NCBI GenBank assembly: GCA_051646055.1
Contig: JBOFCM010000110.1
Span: forward strand, 20,209-84,208
Length of the DNA stretch: 64,000 bases
Origin: JAGNZR01 sp051646055
Lineage (GTDB): Bacteria; Fusobacteriota; Fusobacteriia; Fusobacteriales; Fusobacteriaceae
Direction of reading: 5' to 3'
Below the pieces are notes generated by a model, which did no database searches, was not told the DNA's origin, and saw only the letters and a list, made by a program, of their open reading frames with translations. The translations under genes were made by a program, and so were the position numbers. Shown here piece after piece: positions 7,850-15,601 of this stretch; within the stretch, counting starts at the first letter, position 1; each line of letters opens with the position of its first letter.

Positions 7850-9862
7850 ATGTATAGTACTGAGAGAGGCAGATGCAGATTGGGAGCCCATGTAACCTGT
7901 GAAGGGGTAAACTTTGGAATATTTTCTAAAAATGGAGATACTGTTGTTTTAAATATATTTGAAGAGGAGATGGATGAAAATCCTTCTTTTTCCTATAGAC
8001 TAGATCCTCAAAAAAATAGGACAGGGGACATATGGCATGTTTTATTAAAAAAAATGGGAAGCGGAATTTTTTATACGTGGAATATAGGAGGAGAGGAGGA
8101 TGAGCTAAAGGGCCATAAATTTATTTCACAATTACATATAATAGATCCCTATGCCAAAGGGATAACCTCTTATGGAAATTCTAATATTCAAAAAGCAGTT
8201 GTGGTGGACGATAGTTTCTTACAGAGAGAAATTAAGCGACCAGGGACAGAACTAGAGGATACCATAGTATATGAGATGCATGTCTCACTTTTCACTAAAA
8301 ATTCCAATGGAAAATCTGATTTTCCAGGAACCTTCCGAGGGGTACATGAGAAAATAGGATACCTAAAAGAGTTGGGGATAACTGCAGTGGAATTTATGCC
8401 TGTTTTTGAATATGATGATTTTGCTGTGGGAACTAATCCTATTACAGGGGAAAAATTAAAAAATATTTGGGGATATAATCCCATAGGTTTTTTTGCTCTC
8501 ACTTCTAGATATTTTTCCGGGCAGATGCAGGGAGATAGCTTTTATGAAAGTAACCTTTTAGAATTTAAAGAACTTGTGGACGCTCTTCATGAAAATGGAA
8601 TAGAAGTCATATTGGATGTAGTGTATAATCACACGGCAGAAGGGAATGACAAAGGGCCTATATTGAATTTTAAGGGGATGGATAACACTGTTTTTTATCT
8701 GCTGGAAAACAATAAAAAATATTATTCAAACTATTCAGGAACTGGAAATACACTGAATTGTAATCATCCTGTTGTCAAAAATATGATAATAGATTCTTTG
8801 CACTACTGGTATGGAGAGGTGGGAGTGGATGGATTTAGATTTGATTTGGGTGCCATACTGGGGAGAGGAGAAAAGGGGCAGTGGTTGGGATCAGAAAATT
8901 CTCTTTTAAATGATATAGCAAGGGATTCAGTACTAGCTAGAGCTAAATTTTTTACTGAGCCCTGGGATGCTTCTGGCGGATATTTTATGGGAGATTTCCC
9001 TGAAAATTGGTGTGTATGGAATGGGAAATTCAGAGATTGTATCAGGAGCTTTGTGAGAGGGGACGAAGGGCAGGTAAACGAACTGATTCAAAGAGTGTTG
9101 GGAAGTCCAGATCTATTTAGATATAGTGGGAAAAAACCAAAAAATTCGCTGAATTTTATTACTGCCCATGATGGATTTACAATGTGGGATCTGGTGTCAT
9201 ATAATTATAAGCATAACCTGGCAAATGGAGAAGAAAACAGAGATGGAGAAAGCCATAACAGTTCATGGAATAATGGTTTTGAAGGGGAATGTACCAATGA
9301 GATAATAAATAGTCTGAGAAAAAAACAGATGAAAAATTTGATAACACTTCTGATGATATCTCGTGGTGTTCCTATGATTCTCATGGGTGATGAATTGGGA
9401 AAAACTCAAAAAGGAAATAACAACACCTATTGTCAGGATAATGATCTCAACTGGTTAGATTGGGAGAGAGGAAAAAAATTTGAAGATATAGGTAAATTTT
9501 ATAGAGAATTTATAAAATTTAGAAAAGAAAATAGGGCATTGAGGCAGAGTGAGTATAGAAGTAGAGATGGAGAGATATCCCTTCATGGAATAAGATCTTT
9601 TCAGCCGGATATAAATCATGATTCTCATAGCATAGGATTCATGTTTGAATATGAGGGAGAGGAAGAGATATATGTGGCTTTTAATTCATATTATAAACCT
9701 TTAAAGTTTGAACTCCCAAAAATCCATGAAAAGGAATGGAAACTCATTATGGATACATCTGTCCAGGGAGAGTCTTTTCTAAAAAATGAAAAGACTCTAG
9801 AAGAGAACAGAATTTTATTGGAACAGAGAAGCTGTATAATTGCCGTGGCAAGAAGAAAATAG
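7850..9862 (+). CDS. glgX: Glycogen debranching enzyme (GH13 isoamylase/GlgX type)
   Basis: Hydrolyses alpha-1,6 branch points in glycogen or related glucans in the cytoplasm; no signal peptide is seen. The N-terminal CBM48-like beta domain (about residues 1-130) is followed by a GH13 TIM barrel: DVVYNHT (region I), GFRFDLG with nucleophile Asp331, FTEPWD with acid/base Glu370, and TAHDGF with Asp441. The 670-residue length fits GlgX and bacterial isoamylases. I chose the ATG at 7850, which has AAAGGAG five bases upstream, over an in-frame ATG at 7823 that lacks one. No other glycogen genes are in the window, so substrate preference is not settled. Confidence 0.85.
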   Translation: MYSTERGRCRLGAHVTCEGVNFGIFSKNGDTVVLNIFEEEMDENPSFSYRLDPQKNRTGDIWHVLLKKMGSGIFYTWNIGGEEDELKGHKFISQLHIIDPYAKGITSYGNSNIQKAVVVDDSFLQREIKRPGTELEDTIVYEMHVSLFTKNSNGKSDFPGTFRGVHEKIGYLKELGITAVEFMPVFEYDDFAVGTNPITGEKLKNIWGYNPIGFFALTSRYFSGQMQGDSFYESNLLEFKELVDALHENGIEVILDVVYNHTAEGNDKGPILNFKGMDNTVFYLLENNKKYYSNYSGTGNTLNCNHPVVKNMIIDSLHYWYGEVGVDGFRFDLGAILGRGEKGQWLGSENSLLNDIARDSVLARAKFFTEPWDASGGYFMGDFPENWCVWNGKFRDCIRSFVRGDEGQVNELIQRVLGSPDLFRYSGKKPKNSLNFITAHDGFTMWDLVSYNYKHNLANGEENRDGESHNSSWNNGFEGECTNEIINSLRKKQMKNLITLLMISRGVPMILMGDELGKTQKGNNNTYCQDNDLNWLDWERGKKFEDIGKFYREFIKFRKENRALRQSEYRSRDGEISLHGIRSFQPDINHDSHSIGFMFEYEGEEEIYVAFNSYYKPLKFELPKIHEKEWKLIMDTSVQGESFLKNEKTLEENRILLEQRSCIIAVARRK

Positions 9863-9870
9863 AGATAAAA

Positions 9871-9902
9871 AAAAGCTAGAAAATTTAAATTTTCTAGCTT
9901 TT
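9871..9902. terminator. Bidirectional terminator, perfect 32-base palindrome
   Basis: A perfect inverted repeat: sixteen bases beginning AAAAGCTAG and their exact reverse complement, with A and T ends that give a T-tract on both strands. It sits between the convergent glgX and peptidase genes. Confidence 0.88.
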
Positions 9903-9907
9903 ATATT

Positions 9908-10918
9908 TTAAGATTTTACATAAGTCAAAGGATTAAGGGCCTTTCCATTTTTTCTTATTTCAAAGTGGAGATGGGGACCTGTAACTCTTCCAGTGGCTCC
10001 GCTGAGAGCGATAAGTTCTCTGCTAGCAACCCGCTGTCCTTTTTTTACATTTATTTTGCTCAAATGAGCATATCTGGACTCGTAGCCGTTGGGGTGAGTT
10101 ATAACCACCAGATAACCATAATTTCCTGAATACCCTGCAAACTTAACAACTCCTCCCTGAGCAGCCATAACTTTAGTTCCTGTAGGAGCTTTGAGATCTA
10201 ACCCTCCATGAGCGATGACTTTTTTGACTACAGGATGCTTTCTGCTTCCATAAGAACTTGTAACAACAAGTGAAGGCAGAGGACTTTTAAAAGAGGAGCT
10301 CAGTGAAGAGCTTTTTTTTGAAAAGGTAGCAATCTTTTTTTTGAAATCTTCAGCTATCTTAGGCTCTCTAAGAAAGACAGTATTTCCATAGTTTAACTGA
10401 TTGATATCGTTATCAGATTTTATAACATCTTGAGAAATATTAAATTTTTCCTCTAAGGCAGAAAAAGAGTCACCTTTATCTACTTTATAAAATATCCCGC
10501 TTTCAGTGGGAATTAAAATCTGTTTTCCTATCTTTAGAGTTTGAAGATCGATATCTAAATTGTTTGCAAAGAGATATTCGGTTTTTGTATTGTATCTTTT
10601 GGCGATTTCAGAGATTGTATCTCCAGCCTGTATGGTATATTCAATATTTTCAGGTTTTTTTTCAGTAGCTAACTCCAAGGATTCCTCTGAAGTCAGATCT
10701 AAAAGTTCGTCGCTAAGAGCAATTTTTTGAGATTCTTCTTCTTGAGTTATCTCCTTCTGAACCGAGTCTTGGTGGACGTAATATTCATCCTGTTCTGAAT
10801 ACTGCATTTCAGAGGACATTCTTTCAATTTCATTATTTTTTAAGTTGTGATAACCTATATTCAAAACAGCAGTTGAAAAAATCAACAAAGCTATTGTTTT
10901 TATTCTGTTCAAATTCAT
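9908..10918 (-). CDS. LysM-domain M23 family metallopeptidase
   Basis: Secreted or periplasmic cell-wall protein of 336 residues, probably a peptidoglycan endopeptidase or an activator of amidases. It has an N-terminal hydrophobic anchor (IKTIALLIFSTAVLNIGY), an acidic linker, two LysM domains (IEYTIQAGDTISEIAKRYN and IFYKVDKGDSFSALEEKFN) and a C-terminal M23 domain. The metal site is present: HGGLDLKAP and GPHLHFEI, with YAHLSK between. A TTG at 10921 directly precedes the ATG I chose; both are within reach of AAGGAG. A good sigma-70 promoter lies 40 bases upstream, so it is probably monocistronic. Confidence 0.9.
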   Translation of the reverse strand: MNLNRIKTIALLIFSTAVLNIGYHNLKNNEIERMSSEMQYSEQDEYYVHQDSVQKEITQEEESQKIALSDELLDLTSEESLELATEKKPENIEYTIQAGDTISEIAKRYNTKTEYLFANNLDIDLQTLKIGKQILIPTESGIFYKVDKGDSFSALEEKFNISQDVIKSDNDINQLNYGNTVFLREPKIAEDFKKKIATFSKKSSSLSSSFKSPLPSLVVTSSYGSRKHPVVKKVIAHGGLDLKAPTGTKVMAAQGGVVKFAGYSGNYGYLVVITHPNGYESRYAHLSKINVKKGQRVASRELIALSGATGRVTGPHLHFEIRKNGKALNPLTYVKS

Positions 10919-10957
10919 CAATTTTCTCTCCTTGTACTAGTAATTTCAATTTTATAT

Positions 10958-10986
10958 ATTGTATCATAAACTTAAGAATAATACAA
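10958..10986 (-). promoter_or_regulatory. Sigma-70 promoter for the M23 peptidase gene
   Basis: On the minus strand TTGTAT (-35) and TACAAT (-10) are separated by 17 bases, with TGA just before the -10. The start codon is about 40 bases downstream. Confidence 0.65.
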
Positions 10987-11094
10987 AAAAATGTTTTAAT
11001 TACAATCTTTGTTTACTAAAAAAGTTCTAAAATAGTAGTCGAACAAGGAAAATTATATAATAGTTTTGTGTCAGGAGTATGTCAAAAGATATAT

Positions 11095-11202
11095 TTAAAA
11101 AGCCTGGACCAAAGTCCAGGCTTTCCAATATATTTATCTTGGGGAGAAAATATATTCTGAAAAAATTATTTCAGGGGAGAAATTGATTTTTTCAATTATA
11201 AT
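11095..11202 (-). ncRNA. Candidate small RNA with two UCUCCCC hairpin loops and a terminator
   Basis: On the minus strand this gap holds three consecutive hairpins and no ORF. Hairpin 1 (11159-11193) exposes TCCCCT and hairpin 2 (11127-11156) a TCTCCCC-containing loop. Hairpin 3 (11099-11124) is an 11-bp GC-containing stem followed by TTTTT, a standard intrinsic terminator. An ECF-sigma-like promoter lies directly upstream, predicting a start near 11201 and an RNA of about 105-110 bases. Twin C-rich loops that complement Shine-Dalgarno sequences are typical of regulatory RNAs acting on translation starts. F. nucleatum has ECF-sigma-dependent envelope sRNAs (FoxI, FoxJ); I cannot tell by eye whether this is a homologue. 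Confidence 0.7.
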
Positions 11203-11207
11203 ATTTA

Positions 11208-11234
11208 GACGATAGAAGCCCTTAAAAAGTTTGA
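11208..11234 (-). promoter_or_regulatory. ECF-sigma-type promoter for the candidate small RNA
   Basis: The minus strand reads TCAAAC, 17 bases, CGTC. This is close to the ECF consensus (TGAAAC or GAAC-type -35, CGTC/CGTA-type -10). It also resembles the E. coli sigma-E -10 (GTCTAA follows the C). No sigma-70 -10 fits at this position. Confidence 0.6.
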
Positions 11235-11259
11235 AAAATTTTAATTTTATTAGAAATTT

Positions 11260-12957
11260 TTATTTGGACCCTTGAACCATGGAGAAGAAGGTTCCTTTTA
11301 AATTCATAAGTTCATCATAACTTCCACTTTCACAAATTCCATTTTTCTCTAGCACAAAAATTTTATCAAAATTTCTTAGAGAATGCAGTCTATGAGCTAC
11401 AGCAACGATTATGGATTCCTTAAATTCCAAAAGAATATTCTCCATAATTTTTCCTTCCAGAAGATTATCTAGTGCTGAAGTTGCTTCATCCAGAATTATA
11501 ACTTCAGGTTTTTTTAGAAAAAGACGTGCAAGGGCAATTCTCTGTTTCTGCCCTGTACTGAGAACATTTCCTCCTTCTCCAAGTTTCACCTCTCCCTTAG
11601 ACAGATGTTCATCGTAGAGGTCTCTAAGACAGACTTTTTCTAAAGCAAAAAGAAGATCCTCCTCCCTGGAATCCCTGTTGACGATTTGAAGATTTTCAGA
11701 GATAGACTCATTAAGAATATGCTCGTACTGATTTACAATTCCAAAATTTTTCAGATATTCTTCTCTATTGAGGAGAGAAAGAGAGGTATCGTTAAGAAGA
11801 ATTTCTCCATTTTTTGGAAGCAGTTCACCTTTTAGAATTGATAAGATGGTACTTTTTCCTATTCCGCTCTCTCCTACAAAGGCGATTTTTTCACCTTTTT
11901 TGATTTGAATATTGAGATTTTTTAAAATTGTATTATCTTCATATGAGAAGGTAAGATTGTTCAGATGGATAGAATCTATTCTATCTGTTAAAGGAACAGT
12001 TTGAGGTAAAACTTCAGGAAGATTTATTATCTCCATAAAACGTCCTATTCCAGTAGTTCCTCTCTGATAGGTATCTATGAGGCCCATAAGTCTCATAAGA
12101 TATATCCTGAATCTGTTTGTAAGGAGAATAAAACTCACTATAACTCCCAGGGAGAGCTCTCCTTTGATATGGAAATATCCTCCAAAAAATATCACTATGA
12201 GCTGAGTAATCTGATTGTAAAAATTTATCCCGGACATGAGGTTAGATACGGTAAAAATATTTTCAGATTCAACTTGGAGAAGTTCTCTATTCTTATGAGA
12301 AAATTTTAAAAGAGAATCTTTTTCAAGAAGATTATCCTTCAGAAAAAATATAGTTCTAAGTATATCATGGACCGAGGAAGTTACCTGGGAGAGGTTTTTT
12401 CTGATTTCTAGATATCCCTTTTTCAATTTTTTATTCTGATAGAGAGTAAACCAGATTGCAAAGGGAAGAGGAAGCATGGTAAAAATAGCCAGCTTCCAGT
12501 TGAAGTTCAGCATCAATAGCAAGGATCCTGCAATAGCCAGAATGGAAAATAGAAGATCTTCAAGTCCCCTGTGAAGAAGGGAAGAAACGCTTTCTAAATC
12601 ACTGGTTACACGGGTGATGAGATCACCGCTCTGTTTCTCTTTGAAAAATCCGATAGGACGAAAGAGTATTTTTCTGAAGAGATCCTCTCTCATGTGAAAC
12701 TTAATCCGATTTCCCATAAGCTGTCCCCTGGAGCTAGAATAGAGAGAAAGCCCGTATCTCACCATATAGATAAATAGGAGAAAGATAGAATATTTTATAA
12801 AAGAATTTATATTTTTTTCTGGAATAGAGATATCGATAAGTTCCTGGACAAGAACAGGACCATAGAGGTCAAGAGCTGTCACGATAAAACTGCTGACTAA
12901 AAAATAGCTCAGCAGTTTTTTTTCTTTCATATAATAATATATAACCTTATTTAGCAT
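11260..12957 (-). CDS. ABC exporter-type transporter, fused membrane and ATPase domains
   Basis: A half-transporter of 565 residues: six-helix type IV membrane domain (about 1-300) then an ATPase domain with Walker A GESGIGKST, signature LSTGQKQR (Thr replaces the usual Gly), and Walker B VIILDEATSALD. I start it at the ATG at 12957, giving MLNKVIYYYMKEKK, typical of the family; this overlaps the preceding binding-protein gene by 11 bases, and no strong ribosome-binding site is visible. It is the last gene of the heme uptake operon. Cargo is unknown; export of a tetrapyrrole product, metal or cofactor would fit the context but is inference. Confidence 0.85.
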   Translation of the reverse strand: MLNKVIYYYMKEKKLLSYFLVSSFIVTALDLYGPVLVQELIDISIPEKNINSFIKYSIFLLFIYMVRYGLSLYSSSRGQLMGNRIKFHMREDLFRKILFRPIGFFKEKQSGDLITRVTSDLESVSSLLHRGLEDLLFSILAIAGSLLLMLNFNWKLAIFTMLPLPFAIWFTLYQNKKLKKGYLEIRKNLSQVTSSVHDILRTIFFLKDNLLEKDSLLKFSHKNRELLQVESENIFTVSNLMSGINFYNQITQLIVIFFGGYFHIKGELSLGVIVSFILLTNRFRIYLMRLMGLIDTYQRGTTGIGRFMEIINLPEVLPQTVPLTDRIDSIHLNNLTFSYEDNTILKNLNIQIKKGEKIAFVGESGIGKSTILSILKGELLPKNGEILLNDTSLSLLNREEYLKNFGIVNQYEHILNESISENLQIVNRDSREEDLLFALEKVCLRDLYDEHLSKGEVKLGEGGNVLSTGQKQRIALARLFLKKPEVIILDEATSALDNLLEGKIMENILLEFKESIIVAVAHRLHSLRNFDKIFVLEKNGICESGSYDELMNLKGTFFSMVQGSK

Positions 12958-13828
12958 TGGAAAGTTCACCGTAAAGGTCCTCAAGAGCATCTATAATTCT
13001 TGGAGTTGCTCTTAATATTTTTCTGGAATCCAAAATATGAATATTTCTGTTTTTTCCAGCTTTAGTATCTTTAACAAAGGGATTGCTATTTAAAATATCC
13101 TGGGGAGAACTTATTCCCATAGACCCCACCAAAAGATCGGGATTCTGTGAAATAAGAAACTCAGGAGAGAGGATAGGTCTTCCTCCAGGGAGTCCGTCAG
13201 CAATATTTTCAATTCCTAAAGTTGCAAAGATCTCTCCTGGAAGAGAGTTGCTTGAAAAAACCATCATAGGAGATGTAGAGTAGAGAAAAGCTCCTTTGAT
13301 ATTCAATGGTTTTTCAGATATTTTTTCTTTTAACTCCAAAATCTTACTCTGATATTCCTGGGCAACTTTTCCAGCTTCATTCTCTTTTCCAGTAAGGATT
13401 CCATAAATTTTAAGATTATTTAAAATAGCCTCAAAAGATTTAGATTCGTTTACAAGATATTCAATATTGTGGGATTTTAAGTTCTCGCCGAAACTGCTGG
13501 AAACTTCATTTATTATAACCAGATCAGGCTGAAAAGAAAGTACATGCTCAAGACTGGGCTTAAGCATAGCTCCAGCTTTTGGAATATCTTTAGTTTTTTC
13601 TTCGGGCCAGATAGGAGTTCTTGCCGTATCACCGATAGCTGTTATTGAGCTCTCTCCTCCTATAAGGAAAAAACTTTCTACCACAGCGGGGTCTATAACA
13701 ATTATTTTTTTGTACTGCTTTTTTTCAATAGAATTTCCTCTTTCATCCCTGATTCTGTCTCCTGTAACCTCCAAGGAGAAGGCAGAGAAGCTGAGCAGAA
13801 GAGAGAGAGAAAGCATAAATTTTTTCAT
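12947..13828 (-). CDS. Periplasmic substrate-binding protein of a heme/iron ABC importer
   Basis: A 293-residue FecB/BtuF-like binding protein. A signal peptide (MKKFMLSLSLLLSFSAFS) has no lipobox Cys, so the protein is soluble in the periplasm. The two lobes show the class III pattern: KKIIVIDPAVVESFFLIGGESSITAIGD at the start, then FQPDLVII and NPDLLVGSMG, joined by a long helix. It lies 8 bases after the ATPase gene with its own strong AGGAGG. Together with the permease and ATPase genes upstream it forms a FecBCD-type importer; the surrounding heme genes suggest heme as ligand. Confidence 0.88.
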   Translation of the reverse strand: MKKFMLSLSLLLSFSAFSLEVTGDRIRDERGNSIEKKQYKKIIVIDPAVVESFFLIGGESSITAIGDTARTPIWPEEKTKDIPKAGAMLKPSLEHVLSFQPDLVIINEVSSSFGENLKSHNIEYLVNESKSFEAILNNLKIYGILTGKENEAGKVAQEYQSKILELKEKISEKPLNIKGAFLYSTSPMMVFSSNSLPGEIFATLGIENIADGLPGGRPILSPEFLISQNPDLLVGSMGISSPQDILNSNPFVKDTKAGKNRNIHILDSRKILRATPRIIDALEDLYGELSNAK

Positions 13829-13836
13829 ATATCCTC

Positions 13837-14613
13837 CTATATTAAAGGTATCACATAGGGAGTACCGTTCTCATCCCTGATTACCTTGGATTTTAAATTA
13901 TAGACATCTAAAAGTATTTCCTCTGTAATAACATCTTTCGGAGAGCCTGAGTAAGCAACCCTTCCATCTTTCATTATTACAAGCTCATCACAAAACATAG
14001 CAGCGAGATTCAGATCGTGAAGGACAGCGACTCCAGTTATCTCTTCTTTTTGAATCAGATCTTTTACCCTGTGGAGAAGTTCTACAGCATGGTTGAGATC
14101 TAGAGCTGAAGTAGGTTCATCTAGAAGTAAAATTTCAGGTTCTTGAGAGAGAGCTCTGGCCAAAAGAACTCTTTGAAACTCTCCACCAGAAAGGCTCAGA
14201 GCCACACGATTCTTAAAATTTTGGAGCTCCAGAAAATTCAGATTATTCTCAACAATGGATCTGTCCTCACGTCTATAACCATCCCATGAAGATTTTATAT
14301 GGGGAAGTCTTCCCATAAGTACAAAATCTTCTACAGAGATAGGAGAGCTTAGACTGGATTTCTGAGGAACCAGAGCCACTTTTTTAGCCACATCTTTTCT
14401 GGCAAGGAGTGAGCTGTCTGTACCATGAATAAAAACCTTTCCATGGCTGGGTTCCAAATAGCCCAAAACAGTTTTAAGAAGAGTGGATTTTCCACATCCG
14501 TTGGGACCAAGAATGCCAGTGAACTTTCCTTTTTTTATATTAAGATTTATATTTTTTAAAATTTCTCTTTTCTCATTGTATGAAAATCTGAGATTCTTTA
14601 TATCGATAGCCAT
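13837..14613 (-). CDS. ABC importer ATPase (FecE/HmuV type)
   Basis: Cytoplasmic ATPase of 258 residues that powers uptake of heme, iron-siderophore or cobalamin. Walker A GPNGCGKST, Q-loop LVPQKSS, signature LSLSGGEFQR, Walker B ILLLDEPTSALD and the switch His in VLHDLNLA are all present. The start codon overlaps the stop of the permease gene as TAATG, which implies translational coupling. The heme degradation genes in the same operon make heme the likeliest cargo. Confidence 0.92.
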   Translation of the reverse strand: MAIDIKNLRFSYNEKREILKNINLNIKKGKFTGILGPNGCGKSTLLKTVLGYLEPSHGKVFIHGTDSSLLARKDVAKKVALVPQKSSLSSPISVEDFVLMGRLPHIKSSWDGYRREDRSIVENNLNFLELQNFKNRVALSLSGGEFQRVLLARALSQEPEILLLDEPTSALDLNHAVELLHRVKDLIQKEEITGVAVLHDLNLAAMFCDELVIMKDGRVAYSGSPKDVITEEILLDVYNLKSKVIRDENGTPYVIPLI

Positions 14614-15584
14614 TAGATTTTTCCTCCTTTTCCTTTAAATGCTAGATATAGAAAGAAAGGTGCTCCGAAAAAGGCAGTAACTACACCTATAGGAATCTCT
14701 ACAGGAGCCAGAATAAGTCTTCCTAAAGTATCACATGCCAGAAGGAAAAAACCTCCTGCCAGGGCAGCATTGGGAAGAAGTTTAGAGTTAGAAGGCCCTG
14801 TAATCATTCGGATTGAGTGGGGGATAATAAGTCCCACAAAACCTATCATACCGGAAAAAGCCACAGAGAAAGCTACTATAAAAGCCGAAACTGCAAGAAT
14901 TTTTATTTTTAATTTTTGGACATCTACTCCCAACGAATGAGCTTCCTCATCCCCAGAGAGAAGAGCATCCAGCTCTGTTCTCTTTTTATAAAAATATGAA
15001 AGAGAGAGAGCCAGAGGGACAATTAAAATAAAAACCTTATTCCAAGTTCCTGATCCTAGATATCCCATAAGCCACATGGTTATTCTGAAAGATTCCTCTC
15101 CTATAAGATACATTGAGAAAGAAGTGAAAGCTCCGATAAAGGAGGAAACAGCTATTCCAACAATGAGTAGAGTTGTAATATTTACCTTTCCATTATTATT
15201 TGCAAGTTTAAATATTATAAAGGTACTTATAAGGCATGAAAAAAATGCAAGTACACCGTACATAATATCAGGAAGATTGAAAATATAGGCTATAACAGCT
15301 CCCAAAGTTGCACTGGCAGCGATTCCTATAATATAAGGATCAGCAAGGGGATTCTGAAATACCGCTTGGACAACTACACCACTGGAAGCCAGCATCATAC
15401 CGATGAGAACAGCCATAAAAATTCTTGGCAGTCTGATATCGTAGATAATAGTTTTAATATAGTCAGGGGCCTGGGAGAGATTTAAAATCTCTTCCAGGGG
15501 AACTTTAACACTTCCCAAACCTACTGACAGAAAGCCTGTAAATATAATTGCAATTATTAAATAGATAGGTAAATATTTTTTCAT
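14613..15584 (-). CDS. FecCD-type permease of the heme/iron importer
   Basis: Polytopic inner-membrane protein of 323 residues with about nine or ten hydrophobic segments. The family motifs RLPRIFMAVLIGMMLASSGVVVQAVFQNPLADPYIIG near the N-terminus and GMIGFVGLIIPHSIRMI near the C-terminus are clear. AGAGGAG lies 6 bases before the ATG. It probably works as a homodimer with the ATPase and binding protein that follow. Confidence 0.92.
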   Translation of the reverse strand: MKKYLPIYLIIAIIFTGFLSVGLGSVKVPLEEILNLSQAPDYIKTIIYDIRLPRIFMAVLIGMMLASSGVVVQAVFQNPLADPYIIGIAASATLGAVIAYIFNLPDIMYGVLAFFSCLISTFIIFKLANNNGKVNITTLLIVGIAVSSFIGAFTSFSMYLIGEESFRITMWLMGYLGSGTWNKVFILIVPLALSLSYFYKKRTELDALLSGDEEAHSLGVDVQKLKIKILAVSAFIVAFSVAFSGMIGFVGLIIPHSIRMITGPSNSKLLPNAALAGGFFLLACDTLGRLILAPVEIPIGVVTAFFGAPFFLYLAFKGKGGKI

Positions 15585-15601
15585 TTTTTCTCCTCTAATT
15601 T

